A DNA stretch of 64,000 nt from Synaphobranchus kaupii (GCA_029718625.1 CM056379.1:59981626-60045625); one strand, 5' to 3'. Counted from the stretch's first letter, positions 23,157 through 36,266 are shown. Made by a program: numbers and translations. Notes: a model not told the origin generated them from the sequence alone.

Positions 23157-24105
23157 TGTAGCCTGGGAAAATACGCACAGGACAACAAACAACTGTAGGG
23201 TCTTTTTATTCTTTAAAATCTGTTTTAGATTGTGTAAATGTAGTTACAGGATTTCATATAAGCAAAACATAAAATACTCTTCTTTACCAAGACTTCCCAA
23301 GAGCAATCTCCATGCTCAATTTACCGCTCACAACTCAGGTGCATGCAGTATAAAATAAAAGTAGTTCATTACCAGTACCAAAGATAAAATAAAATAAAAT
23401 AAAATATAATACAAAATCGGCAGTGGCAACTTTAGGGGAAAAAACAAACACCATTAGAATAGGATCCCACAAACCCAGTATTCTTTAAAATGTCAAAATA
23501 AAGTTCATTTCTGATAGACAAATGTATTTACTCACTTTTCTCACACGCGCTAAAATCCAAGACACGTGCAGGCTAGACCCTGGAACTCCACTCACGCATT
23601 TATGCTAAACAGGAGTGAACATTCGCATTACTCTTCGTACCAGCAATTTAGATATCAAACTTCATACAATGGACCAAAACGAGTATAAAACATAAATGGA
23701 TAGATTAATGCCTTGTAGTTAATTAAAACGAGCGTGAAATCTGAAGGCATACTAACCTGCTATGCAAATAAGGAACCTCTGTGCAGCGACATTACACACC
23801 AAAATATGCGACATCCATATGTAAGACACTCTTAATCACATACATCTATGTTTCCGAAATAATACTTCAGAGTTTACATAGATATTCTCAACATATTAAA
23901 TCACCTTTTCCACATGCAGCTTACAAGTGGCCGTCCAGCTAATCAGCAGTAGTTTGCGTGCACTTAGGAACAAGTTGCACATGCGTCTTTCTACTTCCCA
24001 CTGTGTGCTCACGTCACCCACTGGACTTAAAGGCACCTACCCCTAATATAGCGTCTCCAGCATGCACAGTGATATGGTATTAAATTAAATTACCTCCTGC
24101 TTACA
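23157..24105 (-). repeat. Gypsy-1 5' LTR (intact)
   Basis: 949 bp, starting TGTAGCC and ending TTACA on the plus strand, bordered outside by tata (24106-24109). It is the uninterrupted version of the split left LTR. It holds the element's promoter in element sense, reading leftward. Confidence 0.92.
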
Positions 24106-24109
24106 TATA

Positions 24110-24529
24110 ACAAGATAAACTCTTCAGGGTTCATCAGAAAACAGCTGTAGCTGAATATACTGGTAAGTACTTTGTTTCTTAAACATATTTATGCGAGAGG
24201 TTTTGGAGAAAAAAATGAGGTGTCTTCTAAACCAAAAGTGCATCAGGTACTGTATATAGTACAGTAAGCAAGGGAAAATGGCGAATGCTCATTTGTACAA
24301 CGTTTTAAAAAAATATTATTGTTTCTATACGTGAACATGATTTTAGCATGTATAAACGGTGCATTTTATGCATTTTACAGTCCGTGGCTGTAGCCAGAGG
24401 AGGGTCGTAAGTGCTGTGGGCTATTAATAGCGCCCTCCTAATTTATTGCACTGCAGTGTAACTGGAGAAGCTGAGGTTTTCGCAAACCCTTTTAAAAAAT
24501 ACTGCGTCAAAATTTACGGGGTTTTCTTT
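24110..24529. other. Gene-free spacer between Gypsy-1 and Gypsy-2
   Basis: No gene or clear repeat end seen. Confidence 0.5.
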
Positions 24530-25740
24530 TCTCGCTCACGACTCCCATTCTGAGCGCATTCAGCTCTCTTTGGTAGACTCGCCGGCTTTTCCTCTTGTAC
24601 TGGGACATTCCTGGCTGGTCAGCACAGCCCTCATATTGATTGGGGCGAGGATGAGGCTGTCATTCTCAGATGGGGCTCCCAATGTAGGTCTCACTGCCAG
24701 TCATCTTTATCACACACTCCAGGGGGACGCAATTTTCAGTTCAGCTCTGACAGTGACCTGGATGAGAGTGATTTCCTTTCCGAGCAGGACAGCTCTGCCT
24801 TTCTCTCTGAGAATAGGGAGGAGAGGTTGGCTTGGGACCCTCTGGCTGACGATTCCCCCCTTCGGGTGGAGGAACTCTCTGATTCAGAGATCGTGTGGGA
24901 TTCCTTACCTGATTCCTTTTCTAGTTTGGAGAGCACCAGAGTAGGAGGGGCGCTTGATTCCCTTTTACCTGCCAATGTTTAGCAAACAACATGCTACCAC
25001 CTTACCGCCCCATAGGCCATATGACCCGGGTACGGTTCCTCCCAGGGGCTCCCTGTATTCCCTGTTGGTTCCGGAAAGCACTGCTTTGAAGGAGTACATT
25101 GAGGAGTAACGGTTTGATCAGACCTTCCACTTCACCAGCCGGCGCTGGGTTTTTTTTTGTTAAAAAAAAGACGGAGGTCTGAGGCCCTGCATAGACTATC
25201 AGGGTCTCAATGACATCACCATTAAGAACAGATATCCTCTTCCACTCATGAACTCCGCATTTGAGCGCCTACAGGGGGCATCGGTCTTTTCCAAACTCTA
25301 CCTTTGCAATTCCTACAATCTGGTGCACATGCATGAGGGCGATGAGTGGAAGACAGCATTTAACACACACCATGGGCACTATGAGTACCGGATGATGCCG
25401 TTCGGCCTTACTAGCACCCCCTCTGTCTTCCAGGCGCTAGTGAATGACGTTCTTCGAGAAATGTTGGAGAAGTTCGTCTTTGTTTACCTGGACAATATTT
25501 TAATTTTCTCCCCGATCTCTCCTCTCACGTCGGTGACGTGAGACAGGTTTTAAAAGCACTTCTTAAGGCACGGCTTTTCGTTAAAGCCGAGAAGTGCTTG
25601 TTCCATACCAAGGGTTTCCTGGGTTTCATTGTGGTGGACGGGAGAGTTCTACTGGACCCAGAGAAAGTCTCGGCGGTAAAAAACTTTTTATTTTTTTATT
25701 TTTACCGCCGGTTTATCTGCAATTTTAGCATGGTAGCTGC
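24530..25740 (+). pseudogene. Gypsy-2 RT, 5' half
   Basis: The sequence starts with the post-protease segment DSPAFPLVLGHSWLV (24570-24614). An acidic linker follows, then stops near 24980 and 25110. RT proper runs from about 25150: [33 protein letters not shown] and [20 protein letters not shown]. The catalytic box reads [10 protein letters not shown] at about 25478-25510: the second Asp of YLDD is Asn. A frameshift near 25540 leads into [19 protein letters not shown]. The frame then runs into the inserted block at 25741. It would have copied RNA into DNA; the mutated box and the stops rule that out. Confidence 0.9.
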
Positions 25741-26713
25741 TAGGGGTGTGCCCGAAATCTGGAAGTGCACGGATAGTGGGTTGGAAACGGATCCGAAATG
25801 GATACGAAGTTGGCAGTTCATAATTCGGATCCGGGAAATAATTAAATTGCACCAGGGAAATCTTTGATTCAGTGCCCACCTGTCTGTATGCTTCTTCTGA
25901 ACTTTACAGAATTAAGCATTGGATTGTTTATTTGTTTATTAAAACATTAAAATATATCATTAGGGATGGAGCCGTTCGATATGGGCCAGTCGGCAGTCGC
26001 TGAAATTACGGATACTCAACCTATATCCTTAATGTGCTCGCTAAATTTGAACAGTGTGCCTTGTTTATATAGGCCTATGTCAATCTTGTGAGAGCAAAAG
26101 AAAAACAAACAAAATGTTAAATGAAGAATCTCAACATCTTGCATGCAAATGATATCCCTTTAATGCTGCTCGCTTGAATTCAGCTGCCCTTAATCCCAAC
26201 ATTTTTCAGAATGTAAAAACACCTTTTAAAAGAAAGCAAAGGAACAGCTAGAATCAGTAGCCTCTGTCTCGTTTTAAAATGTCACTTACTGGCTATCAAA
26301 ATCATTATTATATTCATGCTAGTTGTGTTGTTTGTATTTTTAAACTGTAGGCTACCAACCGTCCGTTCTGCCTCTGTATTGCTGCGTAATCAATTCCGTT
26401 AATCTCTCCATGAGCCCAAACTTGCAATGCAATTAATAAAATGAAAATGTGACATTTTACACTGTAGAAAAAAATGTTTTAACTAGGCTTGTCGCAGTGA
26501 TCGGTTTAACCAATAGTATATTAAAAGCATATTAAAAGCTGTTGAAATGCAGCCATGTCCCTACTTTTTTTCATTTTCTTGAATTAAAAGCATTTCAGGT
26601 GTGCTAGAACTTTGTTGTTACTGCTAGCTCAGAAATGCATCTTGTTGGACTGTTCATTTAACTTTTTTCATTTTGAGTGTTTTCTCAATAAATCATTAGG
26701 CTATAATCCTTAA

Positions 26714-27342
26714 AGGTTGTATCAGCGATTTTGGGTGGAAACATAAATGATCACATTCATCTGATTTTTCCTCACGATCCGCTAGCTGCCCGCCCCATAA
26801 GCAGGCCGTCAAAAAACCGCGTCTCTGTAGGCAGCCTATGCTCCGAGATCGTACACAAAAACAATGGTACTACCAACTACTCAAAACCAAAATAAACAGT
26901 ATTCCAACCAATCACAATGATCTGCACAAACGTGACGTCACTTCTGAAGCGAAATCCCAAACAAACATACTTATGAATAATTATGTTATGTTTTAAAAAA
27001 TAGTGTTCAAGCATCCAGAATTATAACCACGTTAATAACGTTTGTAAGAAACCAAACCGTTTGTAAATCCGTCAAGATTTCAGCGAGATAAGAGTATTAG
27101 CGTTTGTGCAGATCATTGTGATTGGTTGGAATACTGTTTATTTTGGTTTTGAGTGGTTGGTAGTACCATTTGTTTTTGTGTACGATCTCGGAGCATAGGC
27201 TGCCTACAGAGACGCGGTTTTTTGACGGCCTGCTTATGGGGCGGGCAGCTAGCGGATCGTGAGGAAAAATCAGATGAATGTGTCAGAATGTGTCAAAAGA
27301 ATGAATCATTTATGTTTCCACCCAAAATCGCTGATACAACCT
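26714..27342. mobile_element. Palindromic MITE with TTAA target
   Basis: Both ends read AGGTTGTATCAGCGATTTTG inward. Inverted arms of about 200 bp (26714-26930 and 27105-27342) match almost perfectly, including gaggcagcctatgc-type blocks and a CCAATCACAA motif. TTAA flanks both sides (26710-26713 and 27343-27346). The TTAA target suggests piggyBac or Kolobok mobilisation. It has no coding capacity. Confidence 0.88.
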
Positions 27343-27552
27343 TTAAGTCTTCTCCTTGAATTTTATAAAGCATGATAATAATAATAGTAATGATAATAAT
27401 ATTACTATATATAATGATTTATGTATTCAAGTTCATATATGCTAGTAAAATAAAAAAATAACAAAAAAGTGCAATATGAAATCACAACAGGCAGAAAGGG
27501 CTGTTATTGTGGAAATAGTTCCAATTCAAATGTATAATGAAATGGTTTGATG

Positions 27553-27646
27553 TTTTTATAAAACTGCCAGTTTTTTATAAAACTGCCAGTTTTTTATAAA
27601 ACTGCCAGTTTTTTTATAAAACTGCCAGTTTTTTTATAAAACTGAG
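27553..27646. repeat. 19-20 bp tandem repeat, five units
   Basis: Five units of (t)ttttttataaaactgccag; the last is cut by the Gypsy-3 insertion at aaactgag. The five bases ctgag at 27642-27646 are the target duplication. Confidence 0.9.
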
Positions 27647-28454
27647 TGTTACGGTTCCGAGTATGAACTGGACTCAAATGCACGACTCAATACACAGAAA
27701 GTTCAATAACTCCAATAATTTATTGCTTCGACCAGAATTCCTCCTGAAGCATAGGGAGAACAAGAATAGTCAGTTACGGTTCCGAATAGGAACTGGACTC
27801 AAATGCACGACACCAAACACAGGAAGTTCAATAACTCCAATAAATTATTGCTTCGACCAGAATTCCTCCTGAAGCATAGGGAGAACAAGAATAGACAGAC
27901 AATCAGGGAATGAGTTCAGCAGGGGATCAGCAGGAACGGGGAGGCCAGGGACTGGTGATGGTGGCAGGGATCCGGACAGGCTGAGCAGAGGAGGAGCGGG
28001 GAGCGGGAGACAGGGCAGAGCAGAGTGGCAGGAACAGCTGCAGGTTAGCAGAGCTGGGGTCCCGGCTGGACGTGCACACAGCAGCAGGTTGGCAGAAGCA
28101 GCAGCACAAGCAGGAAGCACGCACCGCCGCCGGTTAGCAGAGCTGGAGCACCGGCTGCATGCACACACAGCAGCTGGTTGGCAGGAACAGCAGGATATAC
28201 GAACAACTGCAGGCGGGTAGACTCAGAGCAGACTAAAGTTAGTACAGCGAGGCAGGACAGACTGAACAGCGTGTTTGCGCCATTCCTGGCGAGAGCTGAT
28301 CAAAGCTGGACAGAGCTGGAAATGGCGAGTTAACGCAGAATGCAAGACAAGGCTTTTAAAGTTGGCAAGACAGGACTAGATACAATGTATCCACGAGACA
28401 AGACCAGAGAGTTACTACAAAGAGACTTAACGAACTGGCACAGGACAAAGAAGC
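27647..28454 (-). repeat. Gypsy-3 3' LTR with internal duplication and deletion
   Basis: The first about 125 bp are duplicated in tandem (27647-27772, then 27773-27897, starting at ttacggttccga). The part that should follow gacaaagaa (the last about 275 bp of the other LTR, ending catcaca) is missing, and integrase sequence begins at once. One deletion therefore removed the inner end of this LTR, the polypurine tract and the end of the integrase. Confidence 0.88.
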
Positions 28455-28463
28455 TTAGAAGTC

Positions 28464-29628
28464 TTAGAAGTGGATTGGAGTGGGATGGTGGAGGTAGACA
28501 GCCAGACCTGCTGTCTGGGAGTGTACTGCGGGGCTGTGGTCCGCCAGGCGTCGGGTACGGGAGGTGGTCAGCCTCCACACACGCTTGCATCTGAGGAGGT
28601 GGGACCGTACAGATGGAACGGCAACCTCCTCCTCCTGGACCGGTAACAGGGGTGGCTGGTACCCCAAGGAGCACTCAAATGGAGACATCCCGGTGGCGGT
28701 GCTCCTCGGGGAGTTGTGGGCGTACTCCACCCACGGCAGGAACCGACTCCAGGAGGAGGGGTTGCGAGCTGACACGCACCGAAGGGCAGCTCCCAGGTCC
28801 TGATTAGTCTGCTCCGTCTGACTGTTAGACTGCGGGTGGTACCCAGACGACAGGCTGGCTGAGGCGCCCAGGGCCGCGCAAAACGCCCTCCAGACCCGGG
28901 AGGAGAACTGGGCCCCACGGTCTGAGATGACATCAGAGGGGATCCCGTGCAGCCTCACCACGTGCAACACCAGGAGCTCTGCTGTCTCCAACGCGGACAG
29001 GAGTTTGGGCAGGGGGACGAAGTGGGCCGCCTTGGAGAACCGGTCCACGATGGTAAGGATGGCAGTGTTGCCATCCGACGGGGGCAGACCAGTTACAAAG
29101 TCCATCCCAATGTGGCTCTAAGGACGACCCGGGACAGGGAGGGGGCGACGGAGGCCAGCGGGAGGCTGATGGGAGGCCTTGCTCCTGGCGCACACTGGGC
29201 AGGCGAGGATGAAGGCACGGGTATCCCCCTTCAGGGTGGGCCACCAGAAACTCCTCCTGACCAGGGCAGTCATCCTAGCGATCCCCGGGTGGCAGGCCAG
29301 ACGGGAGGCGTGGGCCCACTGGAGGACCTGGGAGCGGACGGAATCGGGAACAAACAGACAAGAGTTAGGGTTAGGGTTATTGCGGGGGTCCGGGTGGGTA
29401 GCCTGGGCGGCCTTCACCACGCCCTCGATCTCCCAGGAGACCGCAGCCGCAACGCATGATGACGGGATGATGGGATCAGCAGATCTGGCATGGGGGGAAA
29501 AAGCACGGGACAGGGCATCCGGTTTAATATTACGGGAACCAGGGCGGAATGTGACGGAAAAATTAAACCGGGCAAAAAATAGGGACCAACGGGCTTGACG
29601 TGCATTAAGTCTTTTTTCAGACTTAATA
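28464..29628 (-). pseudogene. Gypsy-3 integrase
   Basis: On the minus strand, after the BEL junction at 29628, the RNase H tail and tether appear ([16 protein letters not shown] region, about 29560-29500). The zinc-binding domain follows at 29420-29118 ([33 protein letters not shown]), then a stop at about 29120. The core starts at 29105: [34 protein letters not shown], then [17 protein letters not shown] (D, D, E positions visible). The frame shifts near 28560 and ends at the LTR deletion. GTTAGGGTTAGGG near 29365 is coding sequence (Asn-Pro repeats), not telomere. Confidence 0.88.
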
Positions 29629-30269
29629 TGCTGGTCTCCCTCTTTGTGGTTAAAGCAGTTTATCCAGCTAGCTAAACAATCAAATATGCCCAGAAAGACT
29701 CTTAGACCGAAGGGGTTGCGTTGTCTTTGAGTTTACTGAGAGACGTAACTTGACTGTGAAACTGAAACACAAATGAATACAAAAATGTCCATGAATAAAG
29801 GCTCTTAAAACATACATCGCCTTATAACCAAAATTATCTTCACAGAAATATTGGAATCAGAGTACATACATGTATACAGATGGCATGAACAGCATGTATT
29901 TTTATCCAAGCTACATCAGCTATACACTGGTAGCTAAGCTAATGGATTCGTTTCATGCTAACTGAGAAAACCGCAATTTTAAAGTAGAAAATGAACAATA
30001 TTTACGTTCCACAATCACAATAGATGAATACTTATGAGATATCAACTTACGGATATGGCCTTCGATAGCTTCTACAGAAGAAAATGTTCTACCACAGAGC
30101 ATAGAAATGCGAGTAGCCTGCAGCACCGGCCATGTTTTTCTCCACTAACGCAAAAGTGAAACTTAACTTTAAACTGCATTTTCACTCTGCGCCACTAGAT
30201 GGTATTAAACTGAAGAATATTAAATATATTAGTACATTTCTTAGGACATGGCATACAAAGGCTATGACA
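29629..30269 (-). repeat. BEL 3' LTR
   Basis: 641 bp. In element sense the LTR starts TGTCATAGCC and is preceded by the purine tract ggcggggag (30270-30280). It has a 7-bp insertion (near 29915) and a short difference near 30190 compared with its partner. Confidence 0.93.
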
Positions 30270-30315
30270 CTCCCCGCCTGGTGTCTTTAAAGACACCACA
30301 TCACTCTATTAGGTA

Positions 30316-33300
30316 CTAGACTACTACATTTGAGTCTGCTGGGGATAGGAGGAGAATAAGTTCTGTAATAGGCCTGGAGAAAACCTTTGGTGTTCCTTGT
30401 CGAATGACTCTGACTTCCACCTTCCTTGTGAGTTGATCCGTACTAGGGAATGTCTTTATTAACACCGCCATAGGCCATTCGTTTCTCCTCACTTGAAGAT
30501 CTTTCATTAGGACTACGTCTCCCTCCTTTAAGTTGGGTCTCCTGTCCTGCCACCTGCTCCTGACTTGCAGTGTGGTAAGATACTCACGGCGCCACCTTTC
30601 CCAGAAGGTATCAGCGAGAGACTGCACCTGCTTCCATTGCTGCTTGAGGAGCTCTGTCTTCCTGAACTCACAGGGAGGAGAGAAGGGAGTGCCTGTTTTC
30701 TGTGTCAGCAGCATGGTTGGTGTGAGTATGAGAGGAGACTCAGGATCTGACGACACAGGTATGAGGGGTCTGGCATTTATAATAGCGCATACCTCAGCCA
30801 TTAGAGTGATGAGGACTTTGTGGGTAAGTTGAGGGGATTTCATTTGCAAGAACATGGAGTCCATGATGCGGCGTGCAACCCCGATCAGGCGTTCCCACGC
30901 CCCGCCCATATGGGATGAGTGGGGTGGGTTGAATACCCAACTGCATCTCTGCTCTTGTAGATACTTGTTCAGGTCTGTGTTTGGTTCGTCCATCTTCAAT
31001 TCTTTGCAGGCACCAACAAAATTAGTGCCTTGATCTGAACTGATCTGCTTTGAAGCGCCTCGGAGAGAGAAGAACCTCCGGAGTGCGTTGATAAAGCTGG
31101 AGGTACTCAAAGATTCAACAACCTCAATATGTACTGCTCTTACACACGTACATGTAAACAGCACCGCCCACCTCTTGCTGTTTGTGTGACCTCCCCGAGT
31201 GCGCCGTGCAGAAACTTCCCAGGGCCCAAAAATGTCGAGGCCGACGTAAGTGAAAGGGGGTGCTGTGCTCAGCCTCTCAGCCGGTAGATCTGACATCTGT
31301 TGCTGTCCGATCTTGCCCTGAAGCTTTCTGCAAGTGACACATTTAAAGATTGTGCTCTGAATGTATCTCTTTCCTCCTACTAGCCATAATCCATCGGCCA
31401 GGATGGCACCCTCTGTGAAGTGTCTACCTTGGTGCTTTACCATCTCATGGTGGTGTCTTATGATCAGAGTTGCAAGGTAGTGACAGCCTGGAATGATAAG
31501 GGGGTTTATCTCACTTAAGACCAGCTGAGATTGGGATATACGCCCTCCTACACGGAGGAGTCCATCACTGTCCATGATTGGATTCAGTTTTCTGATGCTG
31601 CTATGTGTCGGCAGGTTTCTCTTCTCAGAGATGCACTTCATCTCCTCAGAATAGGCTTCACGCTGGACACTTTTGATCACCAGTCTCCTTGCCTTTTCCT
31701 GCTCCTCTACAGTAGAGCCCTTCTTACATAGATGCCACCCCTTACAGCTCTTCTCTTCAGTTGAATGGGCAAAGGAATGGGCAATGTGTGATAGACGTGC
31801 TACTGCTCTGATAAGATAATTTAAAACTGAAAAACGTTCAAAGCGCTTTACTCCCAGTTGACCTTTGGAAGCCTGAGTGATGTGCACAGACACAACTGGG
31901 CGTATCTCTGCATCCGACGCAGGTTCAACAAGGTCAAACGACACCTCAGGTGCTGAGGAAAGAGTGAGGGGCTTTGACAAGAAGGGTGGTCCTGATAACC
32001 AGGTTGTGTTTGCGAGGAGTGCGGCTGGCACCGACCTAGACCCAAAGTCTGCTGGGTTTTGCTCAGATGGAACATATTTCCATTGGTCTGGAGACGTTGA
32101 CTGTCTGATTCGTTGGATCCGATTGCTTACATACACATAAAACCTCCTTGTCTCGTTATATATGTAGCCCAGAACGATTCTGCTGTCTGTAAAAAACGTG
32201 ACAGAGTCAATCTTCAGGTGCATCTCACTGACTACAAACTCTGCGATTTCCACTGCAAGAACAGCAGCACATAGTTCGAGGCGAGGAATAGTAGTTTCCC
32301 TTACAGGTGCCAATTTCGATTTTCCAAAAACAAAGCCAACATCACACTGGTTGTCTTGGTTGGTGATCTTAAAGTACGCAACGGCTGAGATTGCCTTGAC
32401 TGAGGCATCAGCAAACACACACAGTTCTTTAGACTTGGCACTGGAGGGGGAGAAAGAGGCGTAACGTCGGGGGATCTGCAGCTCCTGCAAATGTAGAAGT
32501 GACTCTCTCCATTTCATCCACTCTGCTTTCTTATCATGAGGAAGGGGAGAGTCCCATTCTCCTACTTGTGATGCCAGCTGTCTGAGTAGAGACTTGCCCT
32601 GTATTGTGACGGGTGCGACGAATCCCAGAGGATCAAAAAGGCTGTTTACTACAGAGAGCACACCTCTGCGTGTAAATGGCTTGTCATCGTCTTGAACTCT
32701 GAATGTAAACGTGTCAGAGACCAGGTTCCAACAAATCCCTAAGCTGCGCTGCAAGGGTATCTCATCTTTCGACAGATCTAGGTCTTGAACGTCTCTGGCA
32801 AGATCATCAACGGGGAAGGCATTTATCACGGCTGTTCTATTTGAAGCTATTTTATGTAGCCGAAGATTGGACAGTGCAAGTCTTTCTTGAGCTTGTTGGA
32901 GAACACGGATTGCCTCTTCCTCTGTGGCGAAAGACTTTAACGCATCATCTACATAGAAGTCCTCCTCTACAAATCTCCTCACATAACTCCCATAGCTGTC
33001 CTCTTCCTCTCTGGCAGCCCTCCTTAGTCCATATATTGTGACGGCCGGAGAAGGAGTGTTGCCGAACACATGGACTTTTATGCAGTAATCGACAATGTCG
33101 CTGCTCATGTCATTGTTTCGGAACCACAAGAACCGTAAGTAATCTCTGTGTTCCTTTTTGACTACAAAGCAGTGGAACATGTGTTCAATGTCCCCTGTGA
33201 CAGCAACCAGCTCCTTTCTGAATCTTACCAGGATCCCTAGAAGGCTATTATTAAGATCTGGTCCGGTGAGAAGGACATCATTCAGAGAAACTCCGTCGTA

Positions 33301-36137
33301 GCGAGCACTCGAGTCGAAGACTATGTGGATCTTGCCAGGCTTTCTGGGATGATAAACGCCGAAAGATGGGAGATACCAGCACTCCTGTCCAACTCTGCAT
33401 GCTCGTTGTCCAACATCTTCCATATGAAATCCAAATAGTGCTGCTTCATTTCAGGTTTTTTCTCGAGAGTGTGGCAGAGAGCAGTAAGACGTTTGTAGGC
33501 ATATCCCTGGTTATTTGGAAGCCGTCTTCTGGGAGAACAGAAGGGCAGAGGAGCAACCCAACTGTTTGCGCTGTCATTGTAAACCTCTCTGTCCATTATC
33601 TCTATGAACTTCTGTTCATCAATAGATGGGGCGAGCTTATAATCATTCTTAGTGCAGAGAAAGATTGACTGACCTACATCTTCTCCTGCAGGGCTCTTAG
33701 TTGTGCTGAGTGAGATGGGTTGCAACTTTGAAAGTGTTTGATGAACTGAAAGTTTAAAGTTTTCTTTTACCTGGACATGATTTTCACATGGGGTGAGATA
33801 GCTTGGACGGCCACTCTCTAGGATGCATGTCTTCAAGGTGTTTACAGCAGAAGGCTTGTGGGCTGTACCAAGACATACATCCCCTATGACTACCCAGCCT
33901 AGATCTAATTTCTGGGCGAACGGAGCATTATGGGGACCGTTAATCTGCTTGCGAACCTTGTGGACACGGAGAATATCTCTGCCCAACAGTAAAAGGATGT
34001 TTGCTTCAGGGTCCAAAGGAGGGATCTCACTTGCGATGATCTTGAGGTGACTATGATGAGAAGCTGCATTTGGGGTAGGTATTTCTAACCTGTTGTCGGG
34101 GATCTCATCACATTCAACCAAAGTGGGCAGTGGCAGGTTGATTTTCTGTTCTATTGACTCAATCATATAGCCGCATGCTCTTCTTCCAGCTGTCTCGGTG
34201 ATGCCTGCACATGTTTTTAATGTGTTTGGAGATGGGACGCTGTTGTCATCGAAAATGTGAAAGAACTCTGGTCTCGCGAGAGACCGGTTACTTTGTTCAT
34301 CGAGAATAGCATACATCTTCTTTGTCACCTTGCGATGACCGTTGGGGTACACATTAACCAAACATATCTTCGAGCAGGCACGAGAGCTCATTCCCTCACC
34401 ACATACTTCTGTGCACCGTGATGTGATTTCTTCCTTGATTCCATCCTCCTCCCCGCCATGCTCTGCATTGGGGGGAGGTGGCATCAGGTTCCATGATGCA
34501 GGGCCTGGATGCAGAGCTGCAATGTGCCTGTCACTCCCGCACTCTGAACATGTGACAGCTGTCCTGCAGTTTTTGGCTATGTGGGTCATGGAAGCACAAC
34601 AGTGGAAACAAATCGCATTCTCCTTAATATACTGTCTCTGTTCCTCAAGAGGTTTTTCTCTGAAGCCTCGACATCTGTTGAGGGGGTGTGGCTTTTTGTG
34701 GATGGGACAGTTCATAAGTAGGTCAGCGGTTGGTTTTGCAGATTTGTCTTCCTGGCCTGGAGGAGATACCTGAGTACTGTGAACTGACACTCGGTGCTTC
34801 ATATAACCATAACCTTCATCGGGACGCTCTCTCCTGGAAAGAGTGTTACTGGACGAAGGAAGGATGAAACTATGGTCGTTTCGAGCTTTAGCTACATCGT
34901 GGATGAACTTAGAGAAAACAGCGAATGGGGGGAATGGTACACGATACTGTTCCTTAAATCTTGAGCCATGGGATGTCCATTTGTCCTGGAGGTTGTATGG
35001 AAGTTTTTCGATAGGATGGATACCTCTGGCTGTGTCCAGATAGGATAATCCGGGGAGGACGTTATCCTGCTTAGCCGCCTCTATCTCCAGTAGCAAGTCT
35101 GATAGGTCACGAAGCTTCTGTGGGTCTCTGTTAGCTATTTTTGGAAAGTTCTCCAATCTTGTAAAAAGAGCCTTTTCGATAGCTTTAGGTGTCCCATAGC
35201 ATTGTTCTAGCCGTTCCCATGTCATTTTCAGCCCAGCTGCTGGGTGCTTGATGTGGACAGATTTGATCCGACGAGCATACTCTGAGGATTCTTTCCCTAA
35301 CCACTTCACAAGGAGGTCAAGCTCCTCTGCTGCAGTTAAGTCCAGACCCTCAATAGCGTTGGAAAAAGATGATTTCCAAGCCCAGTAGTTCTCCACTTTA
35401 TCATCGAACTTTGTTAGACCCGTGGTGATAAGCTGGCTCCTGGCGAGGAATTTAGCTAGGTCAGCTGTAGCAGAAGGGTTGCTGTGGCCACCTTGACCGT
35501 TTGACCAATCTGTTGCTGTGTTGATGTTAGGGCTATGCTGATATCCGTGTTTCGCCCTACTATCTCTCTGCCCTGGATCGATGTTAGGAGATGACAGGTC
35601 ATGGTGAACTGTAGAAGATGATCTGACCTGCATTTGTCTATGAAGATATGGTGAAGGGCTTCTGAACTGCTCTTGTGAGGAGGGGCTGACATCTTCCTCT
35701 TTCTTGACCAGCTGTTCACATAGACTTGTAGTATGCAGTGTAAAGTCAGTGGTAAGGTCATGCTGTCTTTGCAGAGTGGGAGAGGCTTTGAGTTTGCCAG
35801 GTGAGTCATCATCAGCTTCGAATGCTGCCTCCAAAGCGGCAGCCTCAGCGAAAGCTGCTTTCCTTTATTTTTCCTGCTGCAGTGCGTCTAACTGTGCATC
35901 AATCCTCGCTCTCTGTACTTTGATATCTATTTCTCTTTTTGAGAAAGTAGCTCTGGCCTGTGCTGCCATTGCTTTTGCACGTGCCATAGCTAAAACCACG
36001 CTCACTTTTGAGCTACAGGATGATCGTGATGAACGAGAGCACACGGATCGAATCTCCAAATCCTCCATTTCTGTCACATGATGCCCTTGGGCTTCTGCTA
36101 CTTGTGTGTTCTCTTCAGTTTGATTTTCCTCTTCCAT
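30316..36137 (-). pseudogene. BEL/Pao gag-pol polyprotein, two lesions
   Basis: The start ATG at 36137 gives MEEENQTEEN. An Ala/Arg-rich coiled region follows and is stopped by TAA at about 35866 (QQEK-stop-RKAAFAEA); the same frame reopens at once. Next come the DUF1759-type gag (KFDDKVENYWAWKSSF), zinc knuckles (CFHCCASMTHIAKNC and CSECGSDRHIAALH) and a DUF1758 aspartic protease (YAILDEQSNRSLA). The frame breaks near 33400. Pol then reads RT (IHIVFDSSARYDG; catalytic EDFYVDDALKSF), Pao peptidase/RNase H (LCVFADASVKAIS), the H2C2 zinc site (CVTCRKLQGK), the integrase core (VGLDIFGPW, SSDQGTNFVGA, HMGGAWERLIG) and DUF5641 (LKEGDVVLMKD), ending at 30316. All catalytic residues seen are intact. 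Apart from one stop and one frameshift it is full length. Confidence 0.94.
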
Positions 36138-36266
36138 GTTCAGCGCGGAATAGAGAAGTCTCGCGTATGTTGTCGTCTGTAACAAGCTGCTAAACTGAAG
36201 TGCTGTGCGGTAGCTCACCGAAGCCGTTCTTCCACTCAGAAGCAATGAGAAGATATCCTTTCACTA

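Larger units (their letters stand above)
9316..24105 (-). mobile_element. Gypsy-1: minus-strand Ty3/gypsy retrotransposon
   Basis: The two ends are direct repeats of about 950 bp that start TGTAGCC and end TTACA on the plus strand. Both are flanked by TATA, a 4-bp target duplication. Coding order on the minus strand is gag, protease, reverse transcriptase, RNase H, integrase. The left LTR (the 3' LTR in element sense) is split by a 7,227-bp hAT insertion at 10243-17469. Without that insertion the element is about 7.55 kb. All genes carry frameshifts or stops. The two LTRs look only a few percent different by eye. Confidence 0.93.

Noticed and set aside
27845..28168. Cys/Leu-rich 107-codon minus-strand frame, and its twin at 39724-40077
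   Set aside because: Both lie inside the two LTRs of Gypsy-3 and are copies of the same non-coding CAG-rich LTR sequence.
29360..29385. GTTAGGGTTAGGGTTA looks like an interstitial telomere repeat
   Set aside because: Only about two units, and the minus strand is coding in frame (Asn-Pro-Asn-Pro) within the Gypsy-3 integrase.
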